Shown here piece by piece: positions 42,801 to 51,009 of a stretch of DNA of 64,000 bases. The notes below the pieces were generated by a model. That model was not told the DNA's origin. It searched no databases and saw only the letters and a program-made list of their open reading frames with translations. This stretch comes from Argyresthia goedartella (Eukaryota; Arthropoda; Insecta; Lepidoptera; Argyresthiidae), in assembly GCA_949825045.1 (NCBI GenBank), contig OX463813.1, positions 5,766,001-5,830,000 of the forward strand, read 5' to 3'. Positions within the stretch are counted from its first letter, which is position 1. Each line of letters opens with the position of its first letter. Both the position numbers and the translations under genes were made by a program.

Positions 42801-45255
42801 GGTGCATTGGTAATGTCGTCCGGTAGCAAATTGTACACCTTCGGACCCATCATCCGTATTGTTTTGGCCATTTTTTCTAATTTATGAGGGACATTGGCTA
42901 GTTTATCTGCACCTCTTGTAGTGTGACTGTTTTGGTCACCACGTTTAGGTAGACTACCAACATTGACTCTCACTTGAGTAGCAACTTGAAAAATGAGTAG
43001 GGATGGCAATGTCATTATTCCAAGCGCCACAAAGTGCGGTCTGGCGGATGTGTCCTGGGCCACACGTGTAATCAGTCGTACGGCTCGTTTCTGAAGTCTG
43101 AAGATACGCTCCCAGTCAGCAGCGCGCCCCCAGAACTCGATTCCGTATGACAGGACTGACTGGACTGTGGCGAAGTAGCAGGTCCGAACCACTTCTTTAT
43201 GAAGTGTTGACGATAGTCTACTGAGCGCAAAACAGGCGCTACCCAATTTACCACACAGCTTTTGTATGTGATGCTCCCAGGTCATTGTCTGGTCTATGAC
43301 AAAACCGAGAAATGATGCGGAGGAGACTTGTTCAATTCTCGTTTCCTCGACGCGTATATCTAATAAGCATCTCCTGCGTCCGCAAAAGGTCGAAATTAAT
43401 TACTTGAGTCTTTGTTAGATTGAGTGCGAGGCCGTTTTTTTTAAACCAATGCCATAATTGGTTTGCGACTTTGCAGAATTGCAAGAATGTTTATTTATTT
43501 ATTTATAAGGTTAGTTATCAAGGTTATTTATCGTTCAACCGGCAACTACCCGCGCCGGAGGAAAAAAATATCTGCCACCTGGCTGAAAATGTCAAAATGA
43601 AACCCGCCACGGGAAGGGTTAATTAGTTTAGGATAGATATAATACATTATCTAGTATTATAATAAAAAGGATACCTCCATTTACCAGATGGGGTGCAGAG
43701 GCTTTTGGCACACTATTTCGAAAAAGGCACGCCTTCATATCTTGCCCTTTGAAAGTCACGCCTCCGAGACTCTTAACCAGTTAAGTGTTCAGGAAAAGAA
43801 TTGCGGCCTGCTCGACAAAAACGTTTATTGCTGGCCAAGTACTCACGCCATTATAAAATGAAATGCATTGTTAGACGGCTGAAGAAATGCATGCCGTTTG
43901 ATAAGTCGAAGTAAAGGGAAAAAGTCATGCTGGTTCGATGAGTCGAACCACACGGTCCAAGGTTTATTAAATCAATACACACCGCCAAAGGTCCAATCTT
44001 CTCAGTAACATTGAACCTCGCGTTTAGAACAGTGGTGGCTCGGTTCAGCTTTCGCGCAGACACACTATAGTCGAGGGTATGAGACTTGTCGTATCTACTC
44101 TCTGGGAGGCTACATTTGTCTATGGAGAGCACTGTTATCTTGTATTTCTGTAAAAAAGTAGGGTAGTATTGAAACGTATGACTGTAAATGCAATCCAAGC
44201 AAAAGTAGTGGTTTTGCTTGACTGAATTACAAAAAAAAACAAAAAAGTTGTGCGGAATTACAGTGACAAAATTACTGAAGTGTGCGACTAGAAATGTAAA
44301 AAAACAGCAACTTGAAAACCTTAATCCTAGTAACATAAAATACAAAACTAGCGTTGGATTTTGTTGTTCTTACATGTTCAAGCTAACAAGAACTATAATC
44401 ATATAATTTTAGCTACACAGGATCATATTTAAGTCAGAACCAGCGAAATATAGGTGATTTGTTATTCGACTCATACAGACTTAATCAGCTGACCGAGTTT
44501 TACCTTTATATTGTGAGGGGTTAAATTAAGCAAAGCATTTTCAGCAAATTGAACTCTATCATAGCCTGTCCGAAAATGTATGGGTTTCGAGAATTTTAGG
44601 TACAATAAATAACACATTGGGCACTATTTACACACATTGATCTAGCCCCAAACTAGGATTCCCTATATCTTGGGTACTAGATGACGATACACACACATAA
44701 GTATATAAATAGATAATTATTATATTTAGATAGATAAACAACCATGACTAAGGTACTAACATCCGTTCTCATCAAACAAATATTTGCTCCCACCGGGAAT
44801 CGAACCCGGGACCCTTGGCTTCGTAGGCAGGGTCACTGCCGACTCGGCCATTCGGGTTTTTAACTTATTTTCCACAGTCAGTTTATTCAGCGCGGGTTCT
44901 CTATATACGAGACATGATGAGCTTTGGGTAGCACTACGGAGATTGGCCCCGGATTTGCCATCACCGAAACTTGGATTAGAAAAAGGGTCAAGACGCGAAT
45001 GCGCCTACTTTACCTGGATACAAACAAGCCGCCTTGTTCATAACCGTCTAATAAACCTATTTTAACTATAATGCCTGACAAAAGATGCCGATCATTCATA
45101 ATATCACAATAAAAGTGGAAAATAAACTTGCTCTGGCTGACCATATCACTCAAAATTATTACACTCCCACAATATGCAATACTTACAGTATCTTGAACAC
45201 TATAATGAGGGAAAAGCAAAATGAACAAAACTATGAAACAATTCGAAACACGCAT
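32370..45255 (-). CDS. Gene copy A: small secreted DUF1091-like protein, four recognisable exons
   Basis: Exons (minus): 45187-45255, 43983-44147, 41875-42021, 32370-32446. All have AG acceptors and GT donors and join in phase. The product so far is about 152 residues: a signal peptide MRVSNCFIVLFILLFPHYSV, then DYSVSARKLNRATTVLNARF with an NVT glycosylation site, LKCTHFVPKEV, KECKLLPENY, and AMTGAGK. The N-R..T.V.N..FNV pattern, a mid CxxF, a CxLLPxNY block and a GxGK(W) end fit DUF1091 insect proteins, often linked to MD-2-like lipid-binding folds; this is pattern memory, not a search. Intron 3 (32447-41874) is swollen with transposons. Copy B at 58071-61524 is about 80% identical in protein. 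Confidence 0.7.
33136..33189 (+). promoter_or_regulatory. tRNA-like box A/box B pair in the LINE G 5' region
   Basis: TAGCGGAGCCG (33136-33146) fits box A and GGGGTCGATCCC (33178-33189) fits box B, at a normal spacing, about 70 bp before the ORF1 start. Either an internal Pol III-like promoter captured by the LINE or a SINE head remnant. Confidence 0.45.
33258..34316 (+). CDS. LINE G ORF1: coiled coil plus SGNH-esterase-like domain
   Basis: An intact 352-codon frame from ATG 33258. Residues about 40-100 are acidic then coiled coil (LESEIQLLKQQLQTAHEEII). About 110-185 is a basic Lys/Thr/Ser linker. From about 185 it reads KICIISSNNTNKILRTAE, SSPGAGISYLLEKT, DYCIIMIGEEDFLTTNNY and NVILCVPTFKCNEH, like the esterase (SGNH/GDSL-fold) domain known in ORF1 of CR1-group LINEs. 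The GDS and G.ND catalytic blocks look altered (SSNN, GEEDF), so hydrolase activity is doubtful. It lies 18 bp before ORF2. Confidence 0.75.
   Translation: MSFFGNITFRKNRPHSESEVTAEEINVSETTVNASTSSMPEISDDEEESRKQLESEIQLLKQQLQTAHEEIINLNLENSQLKTDILELQKKQEICHKVTKSLKYDCVTPKRKKDKSTTLSKTLATTKPTTSAKNGDVSNPGKLISVSTQTTPKFNSSNKAKKSPKARGKLSNNVSKSTKPKSKICIISSNNTNKILRTAEDTLPNSSILHYSSPGAGISYLLEKTQKNVKDFTMDDYCIIMIGEEDFLTTNNYIDLVYLIREELQKIKHTNVILCVPTFKCNEHSDLFNWRIETFNSALYMDLQEHKHAHALDTNLNLTYDNNMFHRYSGQINNYGTKVVFETQLKKKGPSK
34335..37221 (+). pseudogene. LINE G ORF2: AP endonuclease plus reverse transcriptase, two lesions
   Basis: ATG at 34335. Endonuclease: VMHQNIAGL, LCITEHNM, ICGDFNIDV and GLSDHTAQ. A TAG at 35295-35297 falls in the linker; the same frame continues with ISKGIKKCSKRNRELLWQYR. 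RT: KSVGFDEISTEVLK, YRPVALIPILSKVFEKYI, then a one-base frameshift near 36115 just before MDMSKAFDCVDHCILMDKL (motif A), FGVPQGSVLGPLLFLLYI, LFADDSTVLI and LGLVIDKNLTWK. The tail has YGIIFWGNCSNREI and GLAPKIYNKIPNNI. About 960 codons. Apart from these two lesions it appears complete. Confidence 0.9.
37457..38225. other. Intron 3 filler, no gene recognised
   Basis: Contains a GC-rich patch (about 37905-37950, GCGCGGGCGGC and CGCCCGCGG) and a 68-codon minus frame (37805-37599) with no known motif. Confidence 0.35.
38226..38663 (-). pseudogene. LINE RT C-terminal fragment fused to unknown N-terminal sequence
   Basis: A 145-codon frame. Its second half (IDYEHWCARLHLLPLKLRRD, DIVFLMKLLKGTVDCPSLLS, RACSTFNSLC) matches the C-terminal tail of insect LINE RTs (the LHLLPL.LRR..AD..FL pattern). 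The first 55-60 residues (AHLTSATDSTSQVLSGGSDG) match nothing I know and probably belong to other repeat sequence joined in frame. Confidence 0.6.
38770..39170 (-). mobile_element. LINE family D 3' fragment
   Basis: The minus strand has the LINE D 3' UTR (CAAGATTACTTAAATGACGG, GTGGGAGTTTCTACGC) and the last coding block (GATACCTCTGGAGATGTTGA). It is truncated near 39140. Confidence 0.75.
39171..39618. other. No gene recognised
   Basis: AT-rich intronic sequence between repeats. Nothing supported. Confidence 0.35.
39619..41028 (+). mobile_element. Non-coding LTR retrotransposon, TRIM-like (element 2)
   Basis: Related terminal direct repeats 39623-39982 and 40711-41024 begin TGTGGCGTCA/TGTTGCAGCGTCA and share AGGCGATCCACATACTAACA and CATCGCGCAAGAGAAGT. 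Both end TTCA. The 4-bp duplication AGAG flanks the element (39619-39622, 41025-41028). CTGGTGACCCTCGAC follows the 5' LTR as a primer-binding-like site, and TACGGGGGAG precedes the 3' LTR. The 5' LTR has an expanded (TA)n at about 39790-39843. The 728-bp interior has only a 99-codon frame without motif. The LTRs are clearly diverged, so it is older than element 1. Confidence 0.8.
41025..41140 (+). mobile_element. SINE family S2, head fragment
   Basis: AGAGCTCCATGGCCTAGAC and CACGCTTGCTTCTCATGCAG match the S2 head. The box B is damaged. TRIM element 2 inserted at its 5' edge. Confidence 0.55.
41190..41350 (+). repeat. Dispersed repeat R1, 3' part
   Basis: CTAGGTCCCGGCTACTTCGC and GGAGTATGCCTCAATCTTAC then GTGGGGACATTAGTAGGCTA. 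It shows the R1 end without the LINE B interruption. Confidence 0.7.
41875..42021 (-). CDS. Gene A exon 3
   Basis: 147 bp with a CTAAACAG acceptor and GTAAGT donor, phase 0 at both ends. Encodes LSLRGYRVQQNNAKHLEFKL, LKCTHFVPKEV and DKECKLLP. Same length and 39 of 49 residues identical to copy B. Confidence 0.75.
42022..42504. other. Intron 2 of gene A, no gene
   Basis: The part nearest exon 3 is shared with copy B; the rest (about 42060-42500) is extra sequence without recognised repeat family. Confidence 0.4.
42505..43475 (-). mobile_element. 5'-truncated LINE family E copy
   Basis: A minus-strand element ending at left in a tail of repeated AAGACAT heptamers (42510-42532 on the plus strand). 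Nearly identical to 61930-62880. Truncated in the RT after WFKKNGLALNL at about 43440. Confidence 0.85.
42701..43285 (-). pseudogene. LINE E RT C-terminal region
   Basis: 194 codons: MTWEHHIQKLCGKLGSACFA, SVLSYGIEFWGRAADWERIF, LQKRAVRLITRVAQDTSARP, FVALGIMTLPSLLIFQVATQ and MGPKVYNLLPDDI. The frame is open in this piece. It has only the thumb and tail, so it is a dead-on-arrival copy. Confidence 0.85.
43983..44147 (-). CDS. Gene A exon 2
   Basis: 165 bp with TTTTTTACAG acceptor. The GTGTGTA donor after GPLA was chosen because it joins exon 3 in phase and makes the conserved GPL(A/V)-SLRGY junction in both copies. Encodes KYKITVLSIDKCSLPESRYD and RKLNRATTVLNARFNVTEK. Confidence 0.7.
44615..44862 (-). 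mobile_element. tRNA-derived SINE, family S1 (copy 3)
   Basis: Minus-strand box B CCGGGTTCGATTCCCGG with GCCTACGAAGCCAAGGGT before it and GTGACCCTGCC further 5'. The best-preserved S1 head in the window. It lies in intron 1 of gene A. Confidence 0.8.
45187..45255 (-). CDS. Gene A exon 1 (signal peptide)
   Basis: ATG at 45255 encodes a 23-residue exon (MRVSNCFIVLFILLFPHYSV then QDT) ending at a GTAAGT donor. Hydrophobic core from residue 7 to 15. Chosen over the upstream in-frame TTG because the ATG is conserved in copy B. Confidence 0.7.
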
Positions 45256-46033
45256 TTTAAAACAATACACCAAACTTTAGTCATCAGATGTTTGCCAAAT
45301 ACGATTAACCAGTCATGGCTCGGTAAATGTCGATAGCTATTTGGGAAACAAACAACACAAATTATTTTATAATTACAATAACATTATCAATATCATGGAT
45401 GTAATGGATTTTTCTAATTATACCTATTTTAAACAGATAACTTTAATTAACTTCGAAAATGGTTCGGTAATAACAGCAAGAAATGCTGTTATAAGTAGGT
45501 ATCATACAGGATGAGTTTAAATAAGCAGACCAAATGGAGAATGCACAAAACGCTGCTCATATTATGTGCACCTTAAATGTCATACCTGCGTTTCCATGAC
45601 TAGTATTAAAACTCCATAATGCAGCACTGCCGGACTGCAGGATGTCGTCAAACACTGGAAATCCAAGTGTCTATATTCAGCTATATTCATGTTTCACTCA
45701 AGGCTCAAAGATCTGCGATTGCACTGGGATACTTCTGTTGATCTATAGAGCAGCCTTACACAAAGGCTTACGTTATTGGAATATGCATTTATTTTCCTCA
45801 CTTCATTTTCATTAATACGAGTAAACTGTCAAATTGTTATTGTGAATTTATTGTCAATGTTATGTCTGATTTTTGTTCTTCTACGTACCGCGTAGTTCAC
45901 CCTCCTCCTTATAGATTCCTGGCCCTGGGAGATTACAGATTACGAATAAGAGAATAAAAAAAAAATATGAACCTTGCAATTGGTCCGAATTTTCCAAACA
46001 AATCTCAACCCAAAAAAGGTCAGCCTTTTTCAT
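45256..46033 (-). promoter_or_regulatory. Upstream region of gene A, conserved with copy B
   Basis: Just upstream of the ATG, TTTACCGAGCCATGACTGGT (about 45310-45332) is almost identical in copy B. A TATAAAAT (minus strand, 45364-45371) may be a core promoter element but is not conserved in B. Similarity to B continues to about 45620. Beyond that I see nothing specific. Confidence 0.4.
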
Positions 46034-46160
46034 CTCAATGGGGTTAAAAACTGCCTTTTGTTCACTTCAGATTTCACCACTATTGAGGGTTACATGAATT
46101 TGACAGTTACCTTTACTAATTATGTAAACAAACCAATTGGTTTATGAATAATTTCTTATA

Positions 46161-46551
46161 ATGACTCTTTGTGCAGCTGTTGATTGCAAAAATACGGGGT
46201 TTCATTTATTCCCCAAAGAAGCTAAAAGAAGAAAACTGTGGGAGAAAGCTCTTCGTAGAAAAAATGGAATGCTAGTACTTCGTCAAAGTTATGTGCTACC
46301 CATTTTTATCTGAAGATTATTATGGACCCAATTCGTATACAGGTTATAAATCTATACACAAAGTGTTGAAGAAAACAGCTGTATTTTCAATATTTTCATA
46401 TTCTAAGGACAAAACAGTCAAACAGACAACACAACAACGATCAGATAGACAGTTTCAGAGAAGTCTCAAAAAACTTTGTTTTGAAACGCCTTGTGTTAAA
46501 CAAATACCTGGACCCGGTGGCATCCAAACCCAAAATAAGTGTGAAGTTTAA
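46161..46551 (+). pseudogene. Transposon THAP domain, frameshifted
   Basis: ATG 46161 gives MTLCAAVDCKNTGFHLFPKE and KRRKLWEKALRRKNG. A frameshift near 46290 leads into LSEDYYGPNSYTGYKSIHKV and LKKTAVFSIFSY. C-x4-C, the FHLFPKE block, the tryptophan and the LKKTAV.(S/T)IF end are THAP hallmarks. The second zinc pair (normally C-x2-H) reads CYPF and is lost. Confidence 0.75.
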
Positions 46552-46684
46552 TTTAGAGATGAACAATTCACAGTACAGAGTGAAATAGAAATACCAGTTG
46601 GCCCACAAGCTGAGCTGCCTACAAGTAAAGAATCTAGTTCATCAGCTGAATCAAAGAGCACTCAAGTGAACTTCGAACATATTT

Positions 46685-46977
46685 ATGGCTTTGAAACCTA
46701 CCTATCTTGGCTTTGAAACCTATACAAAGTTCTATTTTGTATTCTCAACATTAAGTCCCATGGCTCATTTAATTAAATACTATGGAAGTCATTTTCAATA
46801 TATTTCTATTGAAGATCAGTTTTTCATGACAATGACGAAATTACGACACAATAAATGCAATTTCGAACTAGGACATTTTTTTTGAAACTAGCCCCACAAC
46901 AGTATACAACATATTTATAACGTGGATTAATTATATGGATCAGCTATGGAAAAAACTAGATATCTGGCCTGAAAAAT
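46685..46977 (+). pseudogene. Transposase helix-turn-helix region (DDE_Tnp_4-like)
   Basis: After a Ser/Glu-rich linker the frame gives SIEDQFFMTMTKLRHNKCNF, ELGHFF and, after a frame slip, SPTTVYNIFITWINYMDQLW. This matches the helix-turn-helix segment before DDE superfamily endonucleases often found with THAP domains (LS.EDQ....KLR.N....L...F..S..TV). The catalytic DDE part is missing. Confidence 0.65.
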
Positions 46978-47240
46978 AATTATGAAGAAACATAACCTTT
47001 AAATCATAACAATGCCAGTTTTTAACTTAACGAAAGCTGCTTTTTTACCAATGGCAGACGCTCTCCGTTTTCTAAGCTTGTCTTTTAACTTAGCTACACT
47101 ACAGGTCGAATACATTTTTATCGTGATATCTAATATTGAATACTTTAGCAAACAACAACAAATAGACAATATGGCGGTTCTTAGGAACCCTCAACAGTGC
47201 TGCCATCTACGACGAGCTTTCAGTTTTTAACCCCATTGAG

Positions 47241-47554
47241 AAAAGTAATAGAAGGCCAGATTCTTCTGAGAAACTCGGCTGGATCTGTCTAGATTTTCTG
47301 GAGACTACTGCTATACATCCAGTGAACTAGTTCTGCCCGCCAGGATCTCTGCCAAACCAATCATCTGAAGCAGCTGCTACTCCTCCTTCAGTTATCAACT
47401 CTACGGCGCCCATGGGGACACACTCATGGCCTGGATTTTGAGAGTTTGTAAAATAGTCGTAGGAAAATAGTGTAGTGGAATTACTCACTCTACTAATACT
47501 CTCTCTTTCATTACTTTTGTACACTTCCATTCCAGAGGGTTATTCCTATTTATT
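47241..47554. other. Unassigned; 67-codon minus frame
   Basis: A minus-strand frame at 47530-47327 (SYDYFTNSQNPGHECVPMGA) matches nothing I know. It could be an orphan exon or chance. Confidence 0.25.
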
Positions 47555-47992
47555 TAAGAAAGGAAGAAAGGAAGGAAGTGGGGGCGGGCAGGAGGGAGAG
47601 AGGGAGAGATTTTAGGGAGGAAAGGAGGAAGGAAGGAAGTAAGGAAGGAAGGAAGGGGGAGAAAGAGAAAAAGCGAGAGAAATTGAGAGAAAGAGAGAGA
47701 AATGAGAGAAAGACAGAGAAAGAGATAAATAAATAAAGAGAGAAAGGGAGAAAGAGAGAAAGAGAGAAAGAGAGAGAGAGAGAGAGAGATAGAGAGAATG
47801 ATAGAAAGATAGAAAGATAGATAGATAGAAAGATAGAAAGATGGAAAGATAGAAAGATAGAAAGATAGAAAGATAGAAAGATAGAAAGATAGAAAGATAG
47901 AAAGATAGAAAGATAGAAAGATAGAAAGATAGAAAGATAGAAAGATAGAAAGATAGAAAGATAGAAAGATAGAAATATAGAAAGATAAAAAG
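47555..47992 (+). repeat. Purine-rich low-complexity block and (GATAGAAA)n microsatellite
   Basis: GGAA, GAGA and GAAAGAGA tracts lead into about 20 near-perfect GATAGAAA octamers (about 47820-47986). It abuts the 3' end of the retroelement at 48000. Confidence 0.95.
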
Positions 47993-47999
47993 GTTAACC

Positions 48000-50990
48000 T
48001 ACAAGTTATACGGAATTCAAAGCGAGTTCAAAGCTCGTAAAGCGTTCGCCGTGCCCGAAATCGTTTGGACCACTTATATATTATATACTTACATATGGCA
48101 TTTAAAATATAAAATTATAATTAAAATTACATTAAATTACAATAAAAAATTACAAACAATAAAACTAATTCTAACAGTAAAATAAAATGTCAAATTTCAC
48201 CAGAGTTTCGTCATATAAAATACAACACGGATAAAACAATTAGACAAACAGACCGCCCCAAGAATCTCCCGGTCCAAAGGTGCCCATCACGCTGGCGGCG
48301 TTCCCGCGCTGCACAGCGAGTGAGATTCTCCGGACCATGAAAGCCCCGGAGCGGTTGTCAAAACCTCGGTCCCTCAAGCGACGCCCAATGTCCCTGACAA
48401 AGGCCCTACCCTGCGAACCCCATACCCCAGTAGTCTCGACGGCCAAAGGAACGAACAGATAACTACCCATTAACTGCGCGTATTTAGTGCACTTCTGCCG
48501 TGCCGCAAACTCAGCAGCAGCACCCGGAGTTACCACAGTTGAGCCGATGTGGGATGGGGCAAACGTGCACACACAGGTCGCATCCCATAGAAGACAGCGA
48601 CCCCTCTCCCACGGGACTAACGTCAAACCATCCGGACGCTTTCCGTCGCTGCGACACAAACCAGGAGGTTCAAGAACCGCCGGAATGTTAGCAGAGACGA
48701 GAGCCCTCCGGACGATGTCGTTAATAGAGTGATGGCGAGAGAGTCTGCCTGCACTCCGAACACAATGCAGCCCGTGACGCCCCAGCGAATCTACTGCGGC
48801 ACCGCAAACACAGCGATGTGGTTCGCATATATCACAGCCTAAACGAAGCGCCACGGCCACACGCAGGGAGTTGTCATCTAAAAAGGTGCCCAACTGCGGA
48901 GATGGCAACGCATGTAGCCAGGCGCCTGACTCTGGTTGGGAAGCTGCACGGAGGCGAGCAAGTTCGGCACCTGTGCTTTGCTCCACCAAACCGTCAAGGG
49001 AAGCCTTGCAAATCTCCTCATCCCAGGCTCGCTGAACGCCTGGCTTTTCTGGCTCATCTCTCCCCGGGCAACGGACACGCCACAGCCGCAAGGCCTCGGC
49101 CGCAAACGGAATGTTTAAATTGTCACCATTAATGTTTAAAATGCGAGTGACAAGTTTAAACACCCCATGCGAAGATGCCAAGAAAGCGGGGAGCTCCGTG
49201 TCCTGTAGGCGACGAACGCCGAGACCACCGAACCTGATGGGTAGTGCAGCCTGAGACCACTGAGAGGGAGACAGTTTAACATTCAAAATACACTCCAGAA
49301 TATGTCTCAATGAATCGTCGTATGAATCTGCCTCCCTTCTGGCTAGCCAAACCGGGGCCGTACGCAATGAGTAAGTCAACCTTGGCTGGGATAAACAATT
49401 CCGCGTAATTGTGAGGGCCACATGTGCGGAAAGCTCCTTCAAATGTGGCAAAGCCCCAACCAAGGCTTCCATCTTACCTCGCAAGACGGCCGGCACACCT
49501 TCCGCAAAGATAGGCGCCCCCAACAGGGTGAAATCTGTTTTGTCCAGGACCTTCGCCCCTGGGACTAAAGCCTCAAACTCCGCTTTTAAGTCCTGTTGCA
49601 AAATACCGGAGCAGGGATATAGCTCACATTTCTGCGGGTTCAGGTGAAGGCCCAAGTCCTCAAGACCGCGAATAAGGACGTCCAAGTCGGCAAGGACTAC
49701 ATCTGGAGGACCCCCGATTGTACCGTCATCCAGGTACCAAACGTTTAAGGGGGACCTCACGGACTTGACTACATCTTGTATCGCCAAACTGAATATCAAC
49801 GGTCCCAAGGGATCACCCTGTTGCGCACCCACCTGCGACTCCACCAGGTTCTCCCCAAAATACAGATTACTCGGACCCGAGTAGCACTGATGCAAAAATG
49901 GATAGAGAGACGGAACAAATTGATTGACCTTATTTAAAATGACGTCACGTTCAACTGTATTGAACGCGTTTCGAAGGTCAACCTTTACAATAACGTTGTT
50001 ATTGTTTCCCGGGTCGAACGAAAACGACCGGGTGGCGTGAATTGCGGCCTCGCAACCCAAGGGTGCTCCAAATCCCAACTGCTGCGGCTGAAGTAAAGAC
50101 GATGCATCAGACCTAACAGCTTTGCAACCGAGTTTGGCCACCAGACGTCTTAGCACGCTCCCGACTGCAATAGGCCGAATACCTCCGTCCTTCTTACTCA
50201 AGGCACAGAGGGAAGCGCCGTAAAGGAAGGGGCATACTTCTCTGTTGACCATTCCCCTGAGCATAAAGTTGGTCAGATGGACCAGTGAACGTAGGAGAGT
50301 TGCACCGCCATCCCCAGCGCCAGCAGCAGTTAACTCCTTTAGAATCGCGGGACGGATCCCATCAAGGCCAGCTGCGGACCCGTTATTGAATGACTTGATT
50401 GCCTCCAAAACGTCAGCCGCTTCAACCGCCAAAAACTCACTCGAGAGGCACGGGTCCGGAGGGAAATGAAGGGCACGGGATGGTGAGGGGTGTTTGAGTC
50501 GTAACGACTCTAGGGTCTCCTCATTGTCCTCTGCCACAGAGCAGTCTGACAAGAGGATCCGCACAGCACCATCCAGGTCACCATCGTGAACCTTGGACTC
50601 AACGTGCTTGTAAAAAGCACGCCGTCGAAAATTACTATTTCTAGTCGGACGGACATCCGAAGACAGATGGCCGATCAAAGTACCAGCGGTAATATTGTCC
50701 TTCACCTTAGAGGTAAGGGACCGGGTTCTGTCTTCGGAAGATGGGACTCTGAGACAAGTGTACGAAAATGTAAGCAGATCGAACCAATCTGTAGTCTCAT
50801 TAGTCTGTACGCACCTCTCGATGAGCTCCGACAGCTTCCCTGCCGCCAAGCATCTCGCCCCCTTCGGGACATGCTTAAGAACCCTAACACCCTTTCTCAA
50901 GGAAGACAAATCATTGAGCGACGGCGATTGGGTATTAACGTCCCCACCAACCGGCATTTAAATAGAGTCAAAGTTTATTGCTGGCCAGAT
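48000..50990 (-). mobile_element. Non-LTR retroelement with restriction-like endonuclease (LINE F)
   Basis: A single intact ORF with an AT-rich 3' UTR (48239-48000) that ends at the GATAGAAA microsatellite. The 5' UTR is at most a few tens of bases before repeat R1 sequence at 51010. No second copy is present in the window. The coding part is clearly GC-richer than anything nearby. Confidence 0.7.
48240..50957 (-). CDS. Intact reverse transcriptase with C-terminal zinc knuckle and restriction-like endonuclease
   Basis: 905 codons without a break, from ATG 50957 (a stop codon lies directly upstream) to TAA 48240. N-terminal 140 residues: no recognised zinc finger or Myb motif. RT about 160-560: FNNGSAAGLDGIRPAILKEL, DGGIRPIAVGSVLRRLVAK, VDLRNAFNTVERDVI (motif A), GAQQGDPLGPLIFSLA (motif B), WYLDDGTIGG (motif C, about 407, YLDD instead of the usual FADD). 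Then a zinc knuckle CDICEPHRCVCG...HGLHC at about 705-735 and a PD-(D/E)XK-like site KRPDG (about 774)...LLWDATC, with a later VETTGVWG. This order (RT, CCHC, endonuclease) is that of R2/CRE/NeSL-type elements, which often insert at specific sites. It appears capable of encoding a full protein; activity is untested. Confidence 0.85.
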   Translation of the reverse strand: MPVGGDVNTQSPSLNDLSSLRKGVRVLKHVPKGARCLAAGKLSELIERCVQTNETTDWFDLLTFSYTCLRVPSSEDRTRSLTSKVKDNITAGTLIGHLSSDVRPTRNSNFRRRAFYKHVESKVHDGDLDGAVRILLSDCSVAEDNEETLESLRLKHPSPSRALHFPPDPCLSSEFLAVEAADVLEAIKSFNNGSAAGLDGIRPAILKELTAAGAGDGGATLLRSLVHLTNFMLRGMVNREVCPFLYGASLCALSKKDGGIRPIAVGSVLRRLVAKLGCKAVRSDASSLLQPQQLGFGAPLGCEAAIHATRSFSFDPGNNNNVIVKVDLRNAFNTVERDVILNKVNQFVPSLYPFLHQCYSGPSNLYFGENLVESQVGAQQGDPLGPLIFSLAIQDVVKSVRSPLNVWYLDDGTIGGPPDVVLADLDVLIRGLEDLGLHLNPQKCELYPCSGILQQDLKAEFEALVPGAKVLDKTDFTLLGAPIFAEGVPAVLRGKMEALVGALPHLKELSAHVALTITRNCLSQPRLTYSLRTAPVWLARREADSYDDSLRHILECILNVKLSPSQWSQAALPIRFGGLGVRRLQDTELPAFLASSHGVFKLVTRILNINGDNLNIPFAAEALRLWRVRCPGRDEPEKPGVQRAWDEEICKASLDGLVEQSTGAELARLRAASQPESGAWLHALPSPQLGTFLDDNSLRVAVALRLGCDICEPHRCVCGAAVDSLGRHGLHCVRSAGRLSRHHSINDIVRRALVSANIPAVLEPPGLCRSDGKRPDGLTLVPWERGRCLLWDATCVCTFAPSHIGSTVVTPGAAAEFAARQKCTKYAQLMGSYLFVPLAVETTGVWGSQGRAFVRDIGRRLRDRGFDNRSGAFMVRRISLAVQRGNAASVMGTFGPGDSWGGLFV

Positions 50991-51009
50991 TTATGTTAAA
51001 AAATAAGGT

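Larger units (their letters stand above)
46034..47240 (+). mobile_element. Decayed DNA transposon with THAP and DDE-type pieces
   Basis: Perfect 20-bp terminal inverted repeats CTCAATGGGGTTAAAAACTG (46034-46053 and inverse 47221-47240) flank a degraded coding region on the plus strand. A clear target-site duplication is not seen. At about 1.2 kb it lacks most of the catalytic domain. Confidence 0.75.

Noticed and set aside
44770..44860. Possible minus-strand tRNA gene.
   Set aside because: The same sequence with the same body occurs at 1740-1820 and 8280-8345, which marks a SINE family.
47820..47990. CRISPR-like regular repeats.
   Set aside because: The units are contiguous GATAGAAA octamers without spacers, in a eukaryotic context: a microsatellite.
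48280..50999. Many plus-strand ORFs opposite the 905-codon gene.
   Set aside because: They are shadows of a GC-rich minus-strand gene; none has a recognisable domain.
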